Source: CAWCTD01 sp963798455 (GTDB lineage: Bacteria > Acidobacteriota > Terriglobia > Bryobacterales > Bryobacteraceae). From it: 64,000 nt of DNA. Below are positions 48,217-56,213 of the stretch, in pieces; positions within the stretch are counted from its first letter, which is position 1, and each line of letters opens with the position of its first letter. The position numbers and the translations under genes are program-made. The stretch lies in the NCBI GenBank assembly GCA_963798455.1, contig CAWCTD010000004.1:744001-808000 (forward strand). The letters are read 5' to 3'. The notes beneath the pieces were generated by a model that was given only the letters and a program-made list of their open reading frames with translations, was not told the DNA's origin and ran no database searches.

Positions 48217-49424
48217 CCGACCTGGACAACCCGGCCCTCCAGCCGGACGACTTGGACGCATTGCCCGAAGACGAAGACGCTGTTGTGGTGGTTAGACGCG
48301 ATTCTGACGGCCTCCACAAACGCCGCGGCATCTGGCATTACAAGCTGAAGATCGCGGGCCGCTGGCAGGAGATCTCCACGCACACGAAGAACTACCAGCA
48401 AGCCCGCAAGATCCGCCAGCAGGCCCTACAGGCTCAGGCAGCCGGGCGCCTGCCCACCGACATGGCGAAGTGGCCGTTCGAGAAGGCAGCTCAGAACTGG
48501 CTTGCTGGCCGCGAACCGCTGATAGCCGCGAAGAGCTTTCGCACGGAGAAAGAGCGATTGGTGCCACTGCTCAAGACGTTCGCTGGCCGGAGGCTCGCAG
48601 ACATCGCGGCAGACGACATCCGCGGGTATCAGGTCGCGCGCAGCAAAGAGGTAGGCCCCAAGACTATCAACCTGGATTGCGCAGTCCTGCGAATGATTCT
48701 CCGCACGGCGAAACTGTGGGCGCGCGTGGCGGACGATTACAAGCCCTTGCCCAAACCAAAGAGAGGGCCGGGCCGGGCGCTCTCGCAGGAACAGGAAAAG
48801 CGGCTCTTTGACGCGGCTCGCAGCAAGGCAGACTGGCAGGTCGCCTACTGTGCGGCACTCATCGCGGCGAACACGACCGCCCGCAGTTGCGAAATCCGGG
48901 GATTGAGGCTCGCCGACATTGACCTGATCGAACGAACCATGACCGTACAGCGCATCTCGACTAAGACAGATGCCGGTAGCCGCGTGGTCCCGCTCAACGA
49001 AACCACCACATGGGCGCTCGCCCGTTTGTTTGAGAGGGCGCAACTTCTCGGGGCCACAACTCCTGAGAGCTACCTGCTGCCCGCATTCCGGTACAAGCAC
49101 ACGCAGGAAGGCCAGGACGTGGCCGGCCGCGGCTACGACCCGACGCGACCCATGGGAGGATGGCGGACGGCGTGGCGCTCGCTCACGAAGGCCGCCGGGT
49201 TGCCCGGCCTGCGGTTCCACGACTTACGCCACCATTGCATCACCCGACTCGGTGAGGCGGGCGTTCCCGAGCAAACCCTCATGGCAATTGCAGGCCACGT
49301 CTCGCGCGAGATGCTGGAGCTTTACAGTCACGTTCGGATGCAGGCGAAGCGAGAAGCCGTCGCCGCCATCGACTCCCCGAAGGTGCCTGCCCAGACGCAG
49401 CAGGCTCCGGTTCGCGCCAACTGA
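48213..49424 (+). CDS. int: Tyrosine integrase of the tRNA-Pro element
   Basis: The 403-residue protein has an AP2-like arm-binding region (WHYKLKIAGRWQEISTHTKN), a SAM-like core-binding domain (TINLDCAVLRMILRTAKLWA) and a catalytic domain with R in TTARSCEIRGLRLAD, HxxR in HDLRHHCITRLG, histidine in IAGHVSREMLELY and the tyrosine. All five residues are present. It ends 156 bp before attR, as expected for the integrase of an element in tRNA-Pro. The start ATG at 48213 overlaps the upstream stop. Confidence 0.92.
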   Translation: MTDLDNPALQPDDLDALPEDEDAVVVVRRDSDGLHKRRGIWHYKLKIAGRWQEISTHTKNYQQARKIRQQALQAQAAGRLPTDMAKWPFEKAAQNWLAGREPLIAAKSFRTEKERLVPLLKTFAGRRLADIAADDIRGYQVARSKEVGPKTINLDCAVLRMILRTAKLWARVADDYKPLPKPKRGPGRALSQEQEKRLFDAARSKADWQVAYCAALIAANTTARSCEIRGLRLADIDLIERTMTVQRISTKTDAGSRVVPLNETTTWALARLFERAQLLGATTPESYLLPAFRYKHTQEGQDVAGRGYDPTRPMGGWRTAWRSLTKAAGLPGLRFHDLRHHCITRLGEAGVPEQTLMAIAGHVSREMLELYSHVRMQAKREAVAAIDSPKVPAQTQQAPVRAN

Positions 49425-49429
49425 GCGGG

Positions 49430-49458
49430 ATGTCCACACGGACGGCCAAATGTCCACA
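49430..49458 (+). repeat. ATGTCCACA direct repeats beside attR
   Basis: ATGTCCACA occurs at 49430-49438 and 49450-49458, right after the integrase stop. The same 9-mer is paired just inside attL (20821, 20833). The spacing is 20 bp here and 12 bp there. Confidence 0.7.
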
Positions 49459-49580
49459 CGCTACCCCAAGTGACACTGAGAGTCACCGAAGCACGAGAAC
49501 CCCGCTACGTCGAAGCAAGTCAGCAGCTTGCGGTTTCACGGTGACCCTCCAAGGTTCTCTGTGATACCGAAGTGAGATAA

Positions 49581-49626
49581 TTCGGGACCAGGAGGTCGGT
49601 GGTTCGAATCCACTCGCCCCGACCAA
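49581..49626 (+). other. attR (46-bp copy of the tRNA-Pro 3' half)
   Basis: Identical to 20730-20775. It holds only the anticodon loop onward and is not a tRNA gene, so the functional tRNA is at the left junction. The plus-strand gene at 49639 begins 13 bp later, outside the element. Confidence 0.9.
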
Positions 49627-49638
49627 TCCACAACGTTT

Positions 49639-49929
49639 ATGCTTAAACCGGGCCTGGAGTTGGGCCGAGCCATCACGGACGCCGCCTCGGTCCTGAAGGC
49701 CGAGGGCGCCCGGGAAGTATACGTCTTCGGCTCCGCGGCCTCCGGCACGCTTCGCGCCGACTCCGACATTGACATGGCGGTTTCAGGACTACCCCCGCGC
49801 GTGTTCTTTCGCGCCATGAGCCGGGCGAGCGACGTTCTGGGCCGTCCTCTCGACCTGGTCGACCTCGACGACGAATCCCCTTTCGCCCTTCGCTTGCGCA
49901 GCCGGGGAGAACTGGTTCGTGTCGGATAA
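49639..49929 (+). CDS. MntA-type nucleotidyltransferase antitoxin (second module)
   Basis: The 96-residue protein has VYVFGSAASGTLRADSDIDM, the GS...DxD motif of minimal nucleotidyltransferases, and LGRPLDLVDLDD with the third acidic residue. It is a likely AMP-transferring antitoxin for the overlapping HEPN-like gene, which is broken. It resembles but does not duplicate the MntA gene at 12919. It is immediately outside attR. Confidence 0.8.
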   Translation: MLKPGLELGRAITDAASVLKAEGAREVYVFGSAASGTLRADSDIDMAVSGLPPRVFFRAMSRASDVLGRPLDLVDLDDESPFALRLRSRGELVRVG

Positions 49930-50379
49930 GCTGCGCGCCGAAGTCACTTTCGAGTGCGAACAACTTGACCTACTGCTCCAGAAGTTCTCGGGGCTCCTGA
50001 CCAGACTGAGAAGCAGTGCTCCGGACGAAGTGGAAATCGCCGCCATCGGCACCCTCCTGCACTCCTTCTAGAACGGCGTAGAGAACATCTTCAAGCGTGT
50101 TGTGATCGCGCGTGCCGGGCAGTTGCCTCTTGGTGATTTCTGTGGCATCGGGACTTGCTTGACAGCGCAGCCAACCCCGCCTCTGGCGCGCCGGTCATCT
50201 CCGCAGCGCTGTGCGGGAGGTTGAAGCCATACCTTCAGTTCCGCCACGTGTTCCGGTCGGCCTACGTGTTCATGCTCAAGTGGGACAAGATGGCGCCTCT
50301 CATCGAAGATCTGGAGGGCGCCTTCGGCCAGCTCAAGTCCGAACTGGAGGCATTCCTCGATGATCTAGATTCGACCTAG
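49919..50379 (+). pseudogene. HEPN-like toxin, inactivated
   Basis: From GTG at 49919 the frame reads DKLRAEVTFECEQLDLLLQK, then LRSSAPDEVEIAAIGTLLHS, reaching TAG at about 50069-50071. It resumes in the same frame with NGVENIFKRVVIARAGQLPL. A frameshift near 50150 moves it to the frame encoding LKPYLQFRHVFRSAYVFMLK and WDKMAPLIEDLEGAFGQLKS. The segment RHVFRSAY looks like the HEPN R-x4-6-H region of the HepT-like ribonuclease family. The gene has at least one nonsense and one frameshift mutation. Confidence 0.8.
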
Positions 50380-51452
50380 AAGGCCCTCAGGTATTGGCGT
50401 GGAACCGGAGCAGCGACCGCGAGCGCCCGCGCCGCACGCAACGGCCAGTAGGGGTCGCGCAGCAACTGGCGGGCAAGCAGCACAATATCAGCCTGACCGG
50501 ACGCGATGATCTCGTTCGCCTGCGCGGGCTCCGTGATCATCCCGACAGCGCCGGTGAGGATGCCCGCCTCGCGGCGCACGGTCTCGGCGAACGGTACCTG
50601 GAACCCGGCCCCGACCTCTATCCTCGCGTGGGGCACGATGCCCCCCGAAGAGCAATCCACCAGATCAACACCGAGCGGCTTCAGCCGGCGAGCGAGTTCC
50701 ACCGAATCGGCGAGGCTCCAGCCGCCCGGCGCCCAGTCCTGAGCTGAGACGCGGATGAAGAGCGGCAGATCTTCCGGCCATGCGCGGCGGACGGATTGCG
50801 CCACTTCGAGCGTGAGGCGGATTCGGTTCTCAAATGATCCGCCATACTGATCCGGGCGATGGTTGGCGAGCGGCGACAGGAATTGATGGAGGAGGTAGCC
50901 GTGGGCGGCGTGAATCTCAACCACGCGAAAGCCCGCTGCGAGCGCACGGCGGGCGGCGGCGCCGAACGAGTCGACAATGCCCTCAATCTCGGCAACGCTG
51001 AGCGCATGCGGCGTCGGGTCCTCGTCACGAAAAGGAACCGGCGAGGGCCCCACGGGCTGCCACCCGCCCTCGGCAGCGGTGACGGCACGCGTTCCAAGCC
51101 ACGGGATCTCGGTGCTGGCCTTTCGTCCCGCGTGAGCGAGTTGCATGCCAGCGATTGCCCCCTGGCGCTCGATGAAGCCGGTAATCCGTTTGAGATTCGA
51201 AACGTGTTCATCCTTCCAGATGCCCAGGTCGGCTCGGGAGATTCTGCCTTCGGGGGCCACGGCGGAGGCCTCGGTGAGCACGATGCCGGCGCCGCCCACG
51301 GCCCGCGAACCGAGGTGGACAAGGTGCCAATCGCTTGCGAAGCCGTCTTCGGCCGAGTATTGACACATGGGGGAAACCGCGATGCGGTTCCGGAACGTGA
51401 CGCCGCGCATGGTAAGCGGAGTGAACAAATGAGTGGTTGCCTCTAAGTCCAT
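50376..51452 (-). CDS. Old Yellow Enzyme family NADH:flavin oxidoreductase (NamA/YqjM-like)
   Basis: The 358-residue TIM-barrel protein matches the YqjM class of ene-reductases: LFTPLTMRGVTFRNRIAVSP, MCQYSAEDGF with the redox-sensing Cys, LAHAGRKAS, and HAAHGYLLHQFLSPLANHRP then YGGSFENR. It reduces activated C=C bonds with FMN and NAD(P)H, often in detoxification of electrophiles. The expected histidines (HAAHGY) are present. It is cytoplasmic and stands alone; its stop overlaps the end of the HEPN-like pseudogene. Confidence 0.9.
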   Translation of the reverse strand: MDLEATTHLFTPLTMRGVTFRNRIAVSPMCQYSAEDGFASDWHLVHLGSRAVGGAGIVLTEASAVAPEGRISRADLGIWKDEHVSNLKRITGFIERQGAIAGMQLAHAGRKASTEIPWLGTRAVTAAEGGWQPVGPSPVPFRDEDPTPHALSVAEIEGIVDSFGAAARRALAAGFRVVEIHAAHGYLLHQFLSPLANHRPDQYGGSFENRIRLTLEVAQSVRRAWPEDLPLFIRVSAQDWAPGGWSLADSVELARRLKPLGVDLVDCSSGGIVPHARIEVGAGFQVPFAETVRREAGILTGAVGMITEPAQANEIIASGQADIVLLARQLLRDPYWPLRAARALAVAAPVPRQYLRAF

Positions 51453-51572
51453 GATTCCAATATAGAGCGCGATTGCCTTTCACCTATGTGATAAGCGGGC
51501 GAAGGAGCTGAGTGACACTGGCGTTGGGCATCGCGCCCAGTCGCCGCGGAATCGGGCTGGCCGGCCAGCCGG
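51453..51572. other. Short intergenic region
   Basis: It separates the oxidoreductase and aroDE genes on the same strand. No terminator-like hairpin stands out. Confidence 0.3.
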
Positions 51573-53075
51573 CTAGGTTCGGGCCGGCCTGAGGGCCTCC
51601 AGGGCGGCCTTCTCCATGACGGCGCGCGGAGCGCTCTCGCCGATCCAGGTCTCGAACTGGCGCGCGGCCTGCTCCAGGAACATCTGGAGACCGGGGATCA
51701 CCGTCTTTCCCTGCTCGCGGGCCCGGCGAATCAGCAACGTCTCCAGCGGGTTGTAGACCATGTCCAGGACCACGTCGGCCGGGATGCGATCTTCGAAGTA
51801 ACATTCCTCCGGGCGCGGGAACATGCCCAGCGGGGTGGCATGGACGAGCGCGTCGAAGTGCAGCTTCGCAAGCTGCTCATGCAGGAGCATCTCGCCGCCA
51901 CAGGCCCGCGCCAAGGCACGGACGCGATCGAGTTCGATTCCCACGACCGACACCCTGGCGCCCGCGTCCGCCAGCGCGAACGCCGCGCTGCGGGCCGCTC
52001 CACCGCTGCCGATCAGAAGGACCGACGCTTTCGCCAGCCGCACGTGGCGGGCCAGCGGAGCAACCACCGCCGGCGCGTCGGTGTTCACGCCGCGCCACTT
52101 GCCGGCCTTCTTCCAGACCGTATTCACCGCGCCGATGCGGCGCGCCAGCGGATCCACCGCGTCCAGATACCGCAGCACCTTTTGCTTGTGCGGCATGGTC
52201 ACGCTGAAGCCGGCGACTGGCAATTTGTCCGCCAGTTGCATGAAATCCTTCAACTGCGCCAGCGGCACCAGGAACGGCACGTAGACCGCGTCCACGCGCC
52301 GGGCTTGGAACGCGCGATTGTGCACGGCCGGCGAAAGGGAGTGTCCCACCGGGTCGGCAACCACGCCATACACCTTGCTGGAACGCGACAGTTTCTCCAA
52401 CCGGAACAGATGCCGCAGCACCCTTGCGCTGACCTGGCCGGCGGCAGTGCCCTCGGCCGAACACGGCGCGGCATAGGTGAAAGCTCCGCCGCACAAAGGT
52501 GAGAGCACACGCGACGGAAAGCCCATCTCCCCCATGGACAGCACAACGGTCCGTGTCCGGGGATGCAGCTTCGCCAGGGCCAGAATCCTGTGGAGGTCGC
52601 TCGGCTTGCGAGCCGTTGCCACGACCTTGTAAGCATCGGCCGGGTACCGCATCATGCGCTTCAGCACGGCCTCCAGCGGCGGGGTGCCTTCAAAGTTGTG
52701 GTAGGAGAGAACCAGCTTCGCCTTGGACTGCAATGCGGGCAAGCCCGGCGCGCACTGTTCCGCGCTCTCGATCTCCAGGTCCACGGCAGCGGCTCCTGCC
52801 TTCAAAGCAGCCTGCAGGATCTGGAGTTGCTCCTCCACGGCGCCGTTGAACCGCCCGTGGTTCTGGCGCCGGCGGCAGGTGGCCAGCACGGCGCATTCCG
52901 GGTGTTCCTCGAGAAAGTCCCCAATCGCTTTGACCCCTTCTTCCGGCAGCGGCAAGTAGTCCAGCCGGAACTCTAAGAAGGTCTCCCCTTCTTCCGCCTC
53001 GCGGCGCGCGTGGTCGAGCAACTTGCCGGCGTCGGCGAAGCCGAGCGCGATGCAGATGCTGGGAAGGAACTTCAC
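51573..53075 (-). CDS. aroDE: Bifunctional 3-dehydroquinate dehydratase / shikimate dehydrogenase
   Basis: The 500-residue protein fuses two steps of the shikimate pathway. Residues about 1-225 are a type I dehydroquinase: LEFRLDYLP, LSYHNFEGTP (catalytic His) and DAYKVVATARKPSDL (Schiff-base Lys). Residues about 230-500 are shikimate dehydrogenase: GVVADPVGHSLSPAVHNRAF, TMPHKQKVLRYLDAV (catalytic Lys) and LLIGSGGAARSAAFAL (NADP-binding). The fusion is found in plants and in several bacterial groups, including Acidobacteriota. It makes shikimate from 3-dehydroquinate in the cytoplasm. The gene ends the region before cpoB on the same strand. Confidence 0.93.
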   Translation of the reverse strand: MKFLPSICIALGFADAGKLLDHARREAEEGETFLEFRLDYLPLPEEGVKAIGDFLEEHPECAVLATCRRRQNHGRFNGAVEEQLQILQAALKAGAAAVDLEIESAEQCAPGLPALQSKAKLVLSYHNFEGTPPLEAVLKRMMRYPADAYKVVATARKPSDLHRILALAKLHPRTRTVVLSMGEMGFPSRVLSPLCGGAFTYAAPCSAEGTAAGQVSARVLRHLFRLEKLSRSSKVYGVVADPVGHSLSPAVHNRAFQARRVDAVYVPFLVPLAQLKDFMQLADKLPVAGFSVTMPHKQKVLRYLDAVDPLARRIGAVNTVWKKAGKWRGVNTDAPAVVAPLARHVRLAKASVLLIGSGGAARSAAFALADAGARVSVVGIELDRVRALARACGGEMLLHEQLAKLHFDALVHATPLGMFPRPEECYFEDRIPADVVLDMVYNPLETLLIRRAREQGKTVIPGLQMFLEQAARQFETWIGESAPRAVMEKAALEALRPART

Positions 53076-53081
53076 TAGGGG

Positions 53082-53933
53082 TCACTTACCCTTGGACTTT
53101 TGGGGCCGGGCCGGCGCCGTCAGCGTCCGCAACTGGATCTTCGCCTTGTCGGACAAGTCGCTCGCCGGAAACCTCTTGATCAGGGTCTGGAACTCGCTGC
53201 GGGCCTTGGCGGTCTCCCCCATCTTGGCGAGCGCCATGCCCTTCATGTAGTGGGCGTCCGGCGTCCGCTCGTGCTCAGGATACTTCTCCAGGACCAGGTC
53301 GAAGGCGTCGACGGCCTGTTCGAATTCGCCGCGGCGGTAGTAAATGTCCCCAATGTAGTACTGCGCCGCCGGCGCCTGGTAGGTCGAACCGAAGTTCTGC
53401 AAGTAATCGGAGAACTCCTTGAGCGCCAGGTCCAGGTTGCCTCCGTCCCGGTCCCGCACCGCGCTCTGAAAAAGAGCCTCCGCCGATACGGCTGGTTGTT
53501 CGGACGGGCCGGGCGGGGCCGGCGGCGATTGGAGCGTCTTCAGCGCCGTGGACATGTCGAGCATCTGCTGCTCCACCTTGCCGAACCGCGCGTTCAAGGC
53601 TCCGACCGACTCCCGCAGCGCCTGCAACTCGCCAGCCATCTGGTCGACCTTGAGGCCGACATTTGCCACCGGTTCCGTGAGGCTCTTGCCCTGTTCGCCG
53701 ACACGCTTTTCAAGGGCAGCGATGGAGCTGTTGGTCTTGCCGGAGGCTTCCGTCGCCTGCTGCGCCTGCTGCGCAAGCTGCGCCAGCTTGTCTTCGATGG
53801 ATTTTTGTACGGTGCGCAACTGCTCCTCGAGGATGGCGACCTCCCGTTGCAACTCCATGTACTCCTTCTTCTGCGCGAAGCCGGGACACGAAGCGACAAC
53901 TAACGCGAGCAACACCCGCCAGCCTGCTTTCAT
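53082..53933 (-). CDS. cpoB: Tol-Pal system protein CpoB (YbgF)
   Basis: The 283-residue protein has a signal peptide (MKAGWRVLLALVVASCPGFA), an N-terminal trimeric coiled coil (ELQREVAILEEQLRTVQKSI and later KVEQQMLDMSTALKTL) and three TPR motifs (YQAPAAQYYIGDIYYRRGEF, HERTPDAHYMKGMALAKMGE). CpoB links peptidoglycan synthesis and outer-membrane constriction via TolA. The ATG at 53933 gives the signal peptide; the longer frame to 53990 adds residues without one. It follows pal after about 60 bp in the tol operon. Confidence 0.88.
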   Translation of the reverse strand: MKAGWRVLLALVVASCPGFAQKKEYMELQREVAILEEQLRTVQKSIEDKLAQLAQQAQQATEASGKTNSSIAALEKRVGEQGKSLTEPVANVGLKVDQMAGELQALRESVGALNARFGKVEQQMLDMSTALKTLQSPPAPPGPSEQPAVSAEALFQSAVRDRDGGNLDLALKEFSDYLQNFGSTYQAPAAQYYIGDIYYRRGEFEQAVDAFDLVLEKYPEHERTPDAHYMKGMALAKMGETAKARSEFQTLIKRFPASDLSDKAKIQLRTLTAPARPQKSKGK

Positions 53934-53996
53934 AGCCCTCTCCCCGTGATACGAGAATCGAGGCCCGCCGGCCGGCGGCGGGCCTCGCAAACGGAA

Positions 53997-54779
53997 TTAC
54001 TCGCCCGACGAAAAATGCACGTGCCGGTTCTTCTGCCAGCAGTCTTCGTTGGACTCCGTGCACACCGGGCGCTCCTTGCCGTAGCTGATGGTTTTCAGCC
54101 TGTCGGCGGGCACGCCCAACTGGACCAGGAAGTCCCTGGCCGACGAGGCGCGCCGGTCTCCCAGCCCGAGGTTGTACTCGGCAGAGCCGCGCTCGTCGCA
54201 GTTGCCCTCGATGACGATGGCGCCGCTCGGGTAATCGCTGATGAGCGTCTTCAGCGCGGTCGCGTCGCTGGTGAGCACCGCTCGCGCGTCTTCACGGATG
54301 TCGCTCTTGTCGTAATCGAAGTAGGCGTCCTGGACTTCGGTGGACAACATCTCGCTGAGCGTCTTCCGCGCCGGCTTCGGCGGCGGTGGCGGCGGCGGTG
54401 GCGGCGGCACGGTCACCGAGACGGTTGCCGAGCGCGAATCCGCGCCCCCCGGCCCCTTCACCGTCAGCGTGTAGGTTGTCGTGTCGTTCGGGAAAACCTG
54501 CCGCGTCCCCTGCGCCTGCACGGCGCCGATGCTCTGGTTGATCGAGATGTCCGTGGCGTCGCTGACGTTCCAGCGCAAGGTCGCGGACTGGCCGCGCTGG
54601 ATGGTTGACGGCTCAGCCACGAATTGCGTGATCGACGGTTTGGGCGGCGGTGGTGGCGGTGGTACCTCCGCCTTAGGCGGCGGAGGAGGCGGTGGCGGCG
54701 CTACCTTCTTCTTGCACCCCGTTGCCGCCAAAAACAGCGTGAATCCCAACAGTATTAGGCTGATCTTGCGTTTGTTCAT
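53997..54779 (-). CDS. pal: Peptidoglycan-associated lipoprotein Pal
   Basis: The 260-residue protein has a lipoprotein signal (LLGFTLFLAATGC, Cys at about residue 22), two proline runs, an Ig-like domain at residues 54-135 (ITQFVAEPSTIQRGQSATLR) and a C-terminal OmpA domain: QDAYFDYDKSDIREDARAVL and NCDERGSAEYNLGLGDRRA bind peptidoglycan. The Ig-like insertion is larger than in E. coli Pal. It is anchored in the outer membrane and works with TolB. The same frame is open upstream into tolB only because tolB carries a frameshift. Confidence 0.92.
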   Translation of the reverse strand: MNKRKISLILLGFTLFLAATGCKKKVAPPPPPPPPKAEVPPPPPPPKPSITQFVAEPSTIQRGQSATLRWNVSDATDISINQSIGAVQAQGTRQVFPNDTTTYTLTVKGPGGADSRSATVSVTVPPPPPPPPPPKPARKTLSEMLSTEVQDAYFDYDKSDIREDARAVLTSDATALKTLISDYPSGAIVIEGNCDERGSAEYNLGLGDRRASSARDFLVQLGVPADRLKTISYGKERPVCTESNEDCWQKNRHVHFSSGE

Positions 54780-54829
54780 CTTAGACCTCGCTTCCTCCCT
54801 GACCTCCAACTTTACTCCAACGGCATTTC

Positions 54830-56213
54830 CTATTTCCACACCGGCCTCATGTTGCTGCCCTGAGTGGTGAGCTTTAGCGGTTGCGTTCCATCCGCGAGCA
54901 TGGTCCAAATCTGTGTTCCTCCGTCCCGATTGGAGGAAAACACCAAATGGCGCCCGTCCGGCGCCCAGTACGGGTTTTCGTTGCGCCCGGTCTCGTGCGT
55001 GAGTTGCACGTACTGCCGGGTCGCGACGTCCATCAAAAAGACGTTGTAGTGTCCCGGGGCGAAGCCCCGCGTCCAGGAGAACGCAATGTGCTGGCCGTCC
55101 GGGTGCCAGGCCGGGTTGACCGCGTCGCCCTCGCCGTTGGTCAGCCTCTGCACGTCCGTCCCGTCGATGCTCATGCTGTAGATCTGCGGCGTGCCGGATC
55201 GGCCGGAAACGAAGACGATTTGGGCGCCGGTCTTCGGGTTCACCCGCGGCTCGACGTTCGATCGAATTCGAGTAGGTGAGCCGCTGCAAACCGCCGCCGT
55301 CGACATTCGCCATATAGAGCTGGGAATCTCCGCGCCCGGCCACGTTTGACGAGAAGACGATCTTCTTGCCGTCGGGCGTGAAATCCGGCGTCTGGTTCAG
55401 CGTGGAGGGGGGATTGAAAAACGGCAGGCGGCCTCCGGTCACCAGCGATTGGACCGTGATCATCCAGCCGGTCTTCATAGAGGTCGTGTAAGCGAGCATG
55501 GTGCCGTCCGGGGAGACGGCCGGCCGCATGGCGATGGCCTTGTAAAACGAAAGCTGCTTCTGATTGGATCCATCCGGATCCATCGACCAAATCTCTCTGT
55601 TTCCGCTGCGGTTGGACTCGAAATAGATCTTGGTGCCCGCCAGGCTCTTGTAGCCGAACAGCGCCAGGATATCAGCGGCAAAGTCGTGTGCCGTTTTGCG
55701 CGCGCCCGCCTCGTCGAGCGAACCCAGGTACAGCTTGCCGAGCGCCTGCGCACTGGTCAGGTCGCTCTCAGTGACGTTGTAGAGCCAGCCGAACACCACC
55801 AACCGCCCGTCCTGCTCCCCTGCGTAGCCGAACGCCAGGTAGGTGGCGCTCACCGGGGGCTGGGACCAGTCCGTCAGCCACGGGCCTTGGCGCACGGGCT
55901 GCGGCGGAGGCGCACCTCTGCGAGACGGTGTCGTGGGGATGACCGGCGGCCGGAAGTCCTGCGGGCGCTGCGGCGTCTCCAGCGGATACATGCTCTTTGG
56001 GACCATTCGGAACAGCCCCGAGGAGTCCAGGTCGCCAAAGAGGGTCTGGTTGAAGGCGTCCATGAACTTCTGAGCGTCGCCCGACGCGCGGAAGTCCGGC
56101 ACCGCAATCGCCGTGCGTTCGCCCTGCGTGATCTTAATCAGGACGTCGCTCTGCTGCGCCGTCATCACCACCGCCAGCGCCACAGTCAGTGCCACCGCTA
56201 TGTGAGTCTTCAT
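54830..56213 (-). pseudogene. tolB: TolB, frameshifted at about 55255-55262
   Basis: The start (ATG 56213) encodes a signal peptide, the D1 domain (VLIKITQGERTAIAVPDFRA) and the first PD40 beta-propeller blades (GTKIYFESNRSGNREIWSMD) as far as RLTYSNSI. The matching continuation (VEPRVNPKTGAQIVFVSGRS and the remaining blades to LTTQGSNMRPVWK) is in the next frame, ending at 54830. A single extra A in ATCGAACGTCGAG explains the shift. The protein is otherwise complete, with about 460 residues. It could be an assembly error or a real mutation. It is typed as a pseudogene because the frame is broken as given. Confidence 0.85.

Larger units (their letters stand above)
20730..49626 (+). mobile_element. 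Integrated element of about 28.85 kb in tRNA-Pro
   Basis: A perfect 46-bp direct repeat, from the tRNA anticodon loop to just past the CCA, bounds the element at 20730-20775 and 49581-49626. A full-length tyrosine integrase ends 156 bp before the right repeat, and an excisionase-like gene lies nearby. Cargo includes a RepA-like ATPase with an iteron-like cluster, an ardC/AAA/recombinase operon, regulatory and secreted proteins, and many unknowns. No relaxase, coupling protein or phage structural gene was seen. Two IS66 copies and one 1537-bp IS lie inside. Confidence 0.85.

Noticed and set aside
49581..49626. A second tRNA-Pro gene
   Set aside because: Only the anticodon loop and 3' half are present; the acceptor 5' arm and D arm are missing, so it is attR.
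20730..49626. Prophage, conjugative element or CRISPR array
   Set aside because: No capsid, tail, terminase, relaxase, coupling protein or regularly spaced repeat array was found.
13385..50071. TAG as a recoded sense codon in the two HEPN genes
   Set aside because: Many intact genes here end in TAG (for example the CPBP protease, tnpB and the isomerase), and both genes carry other damage.
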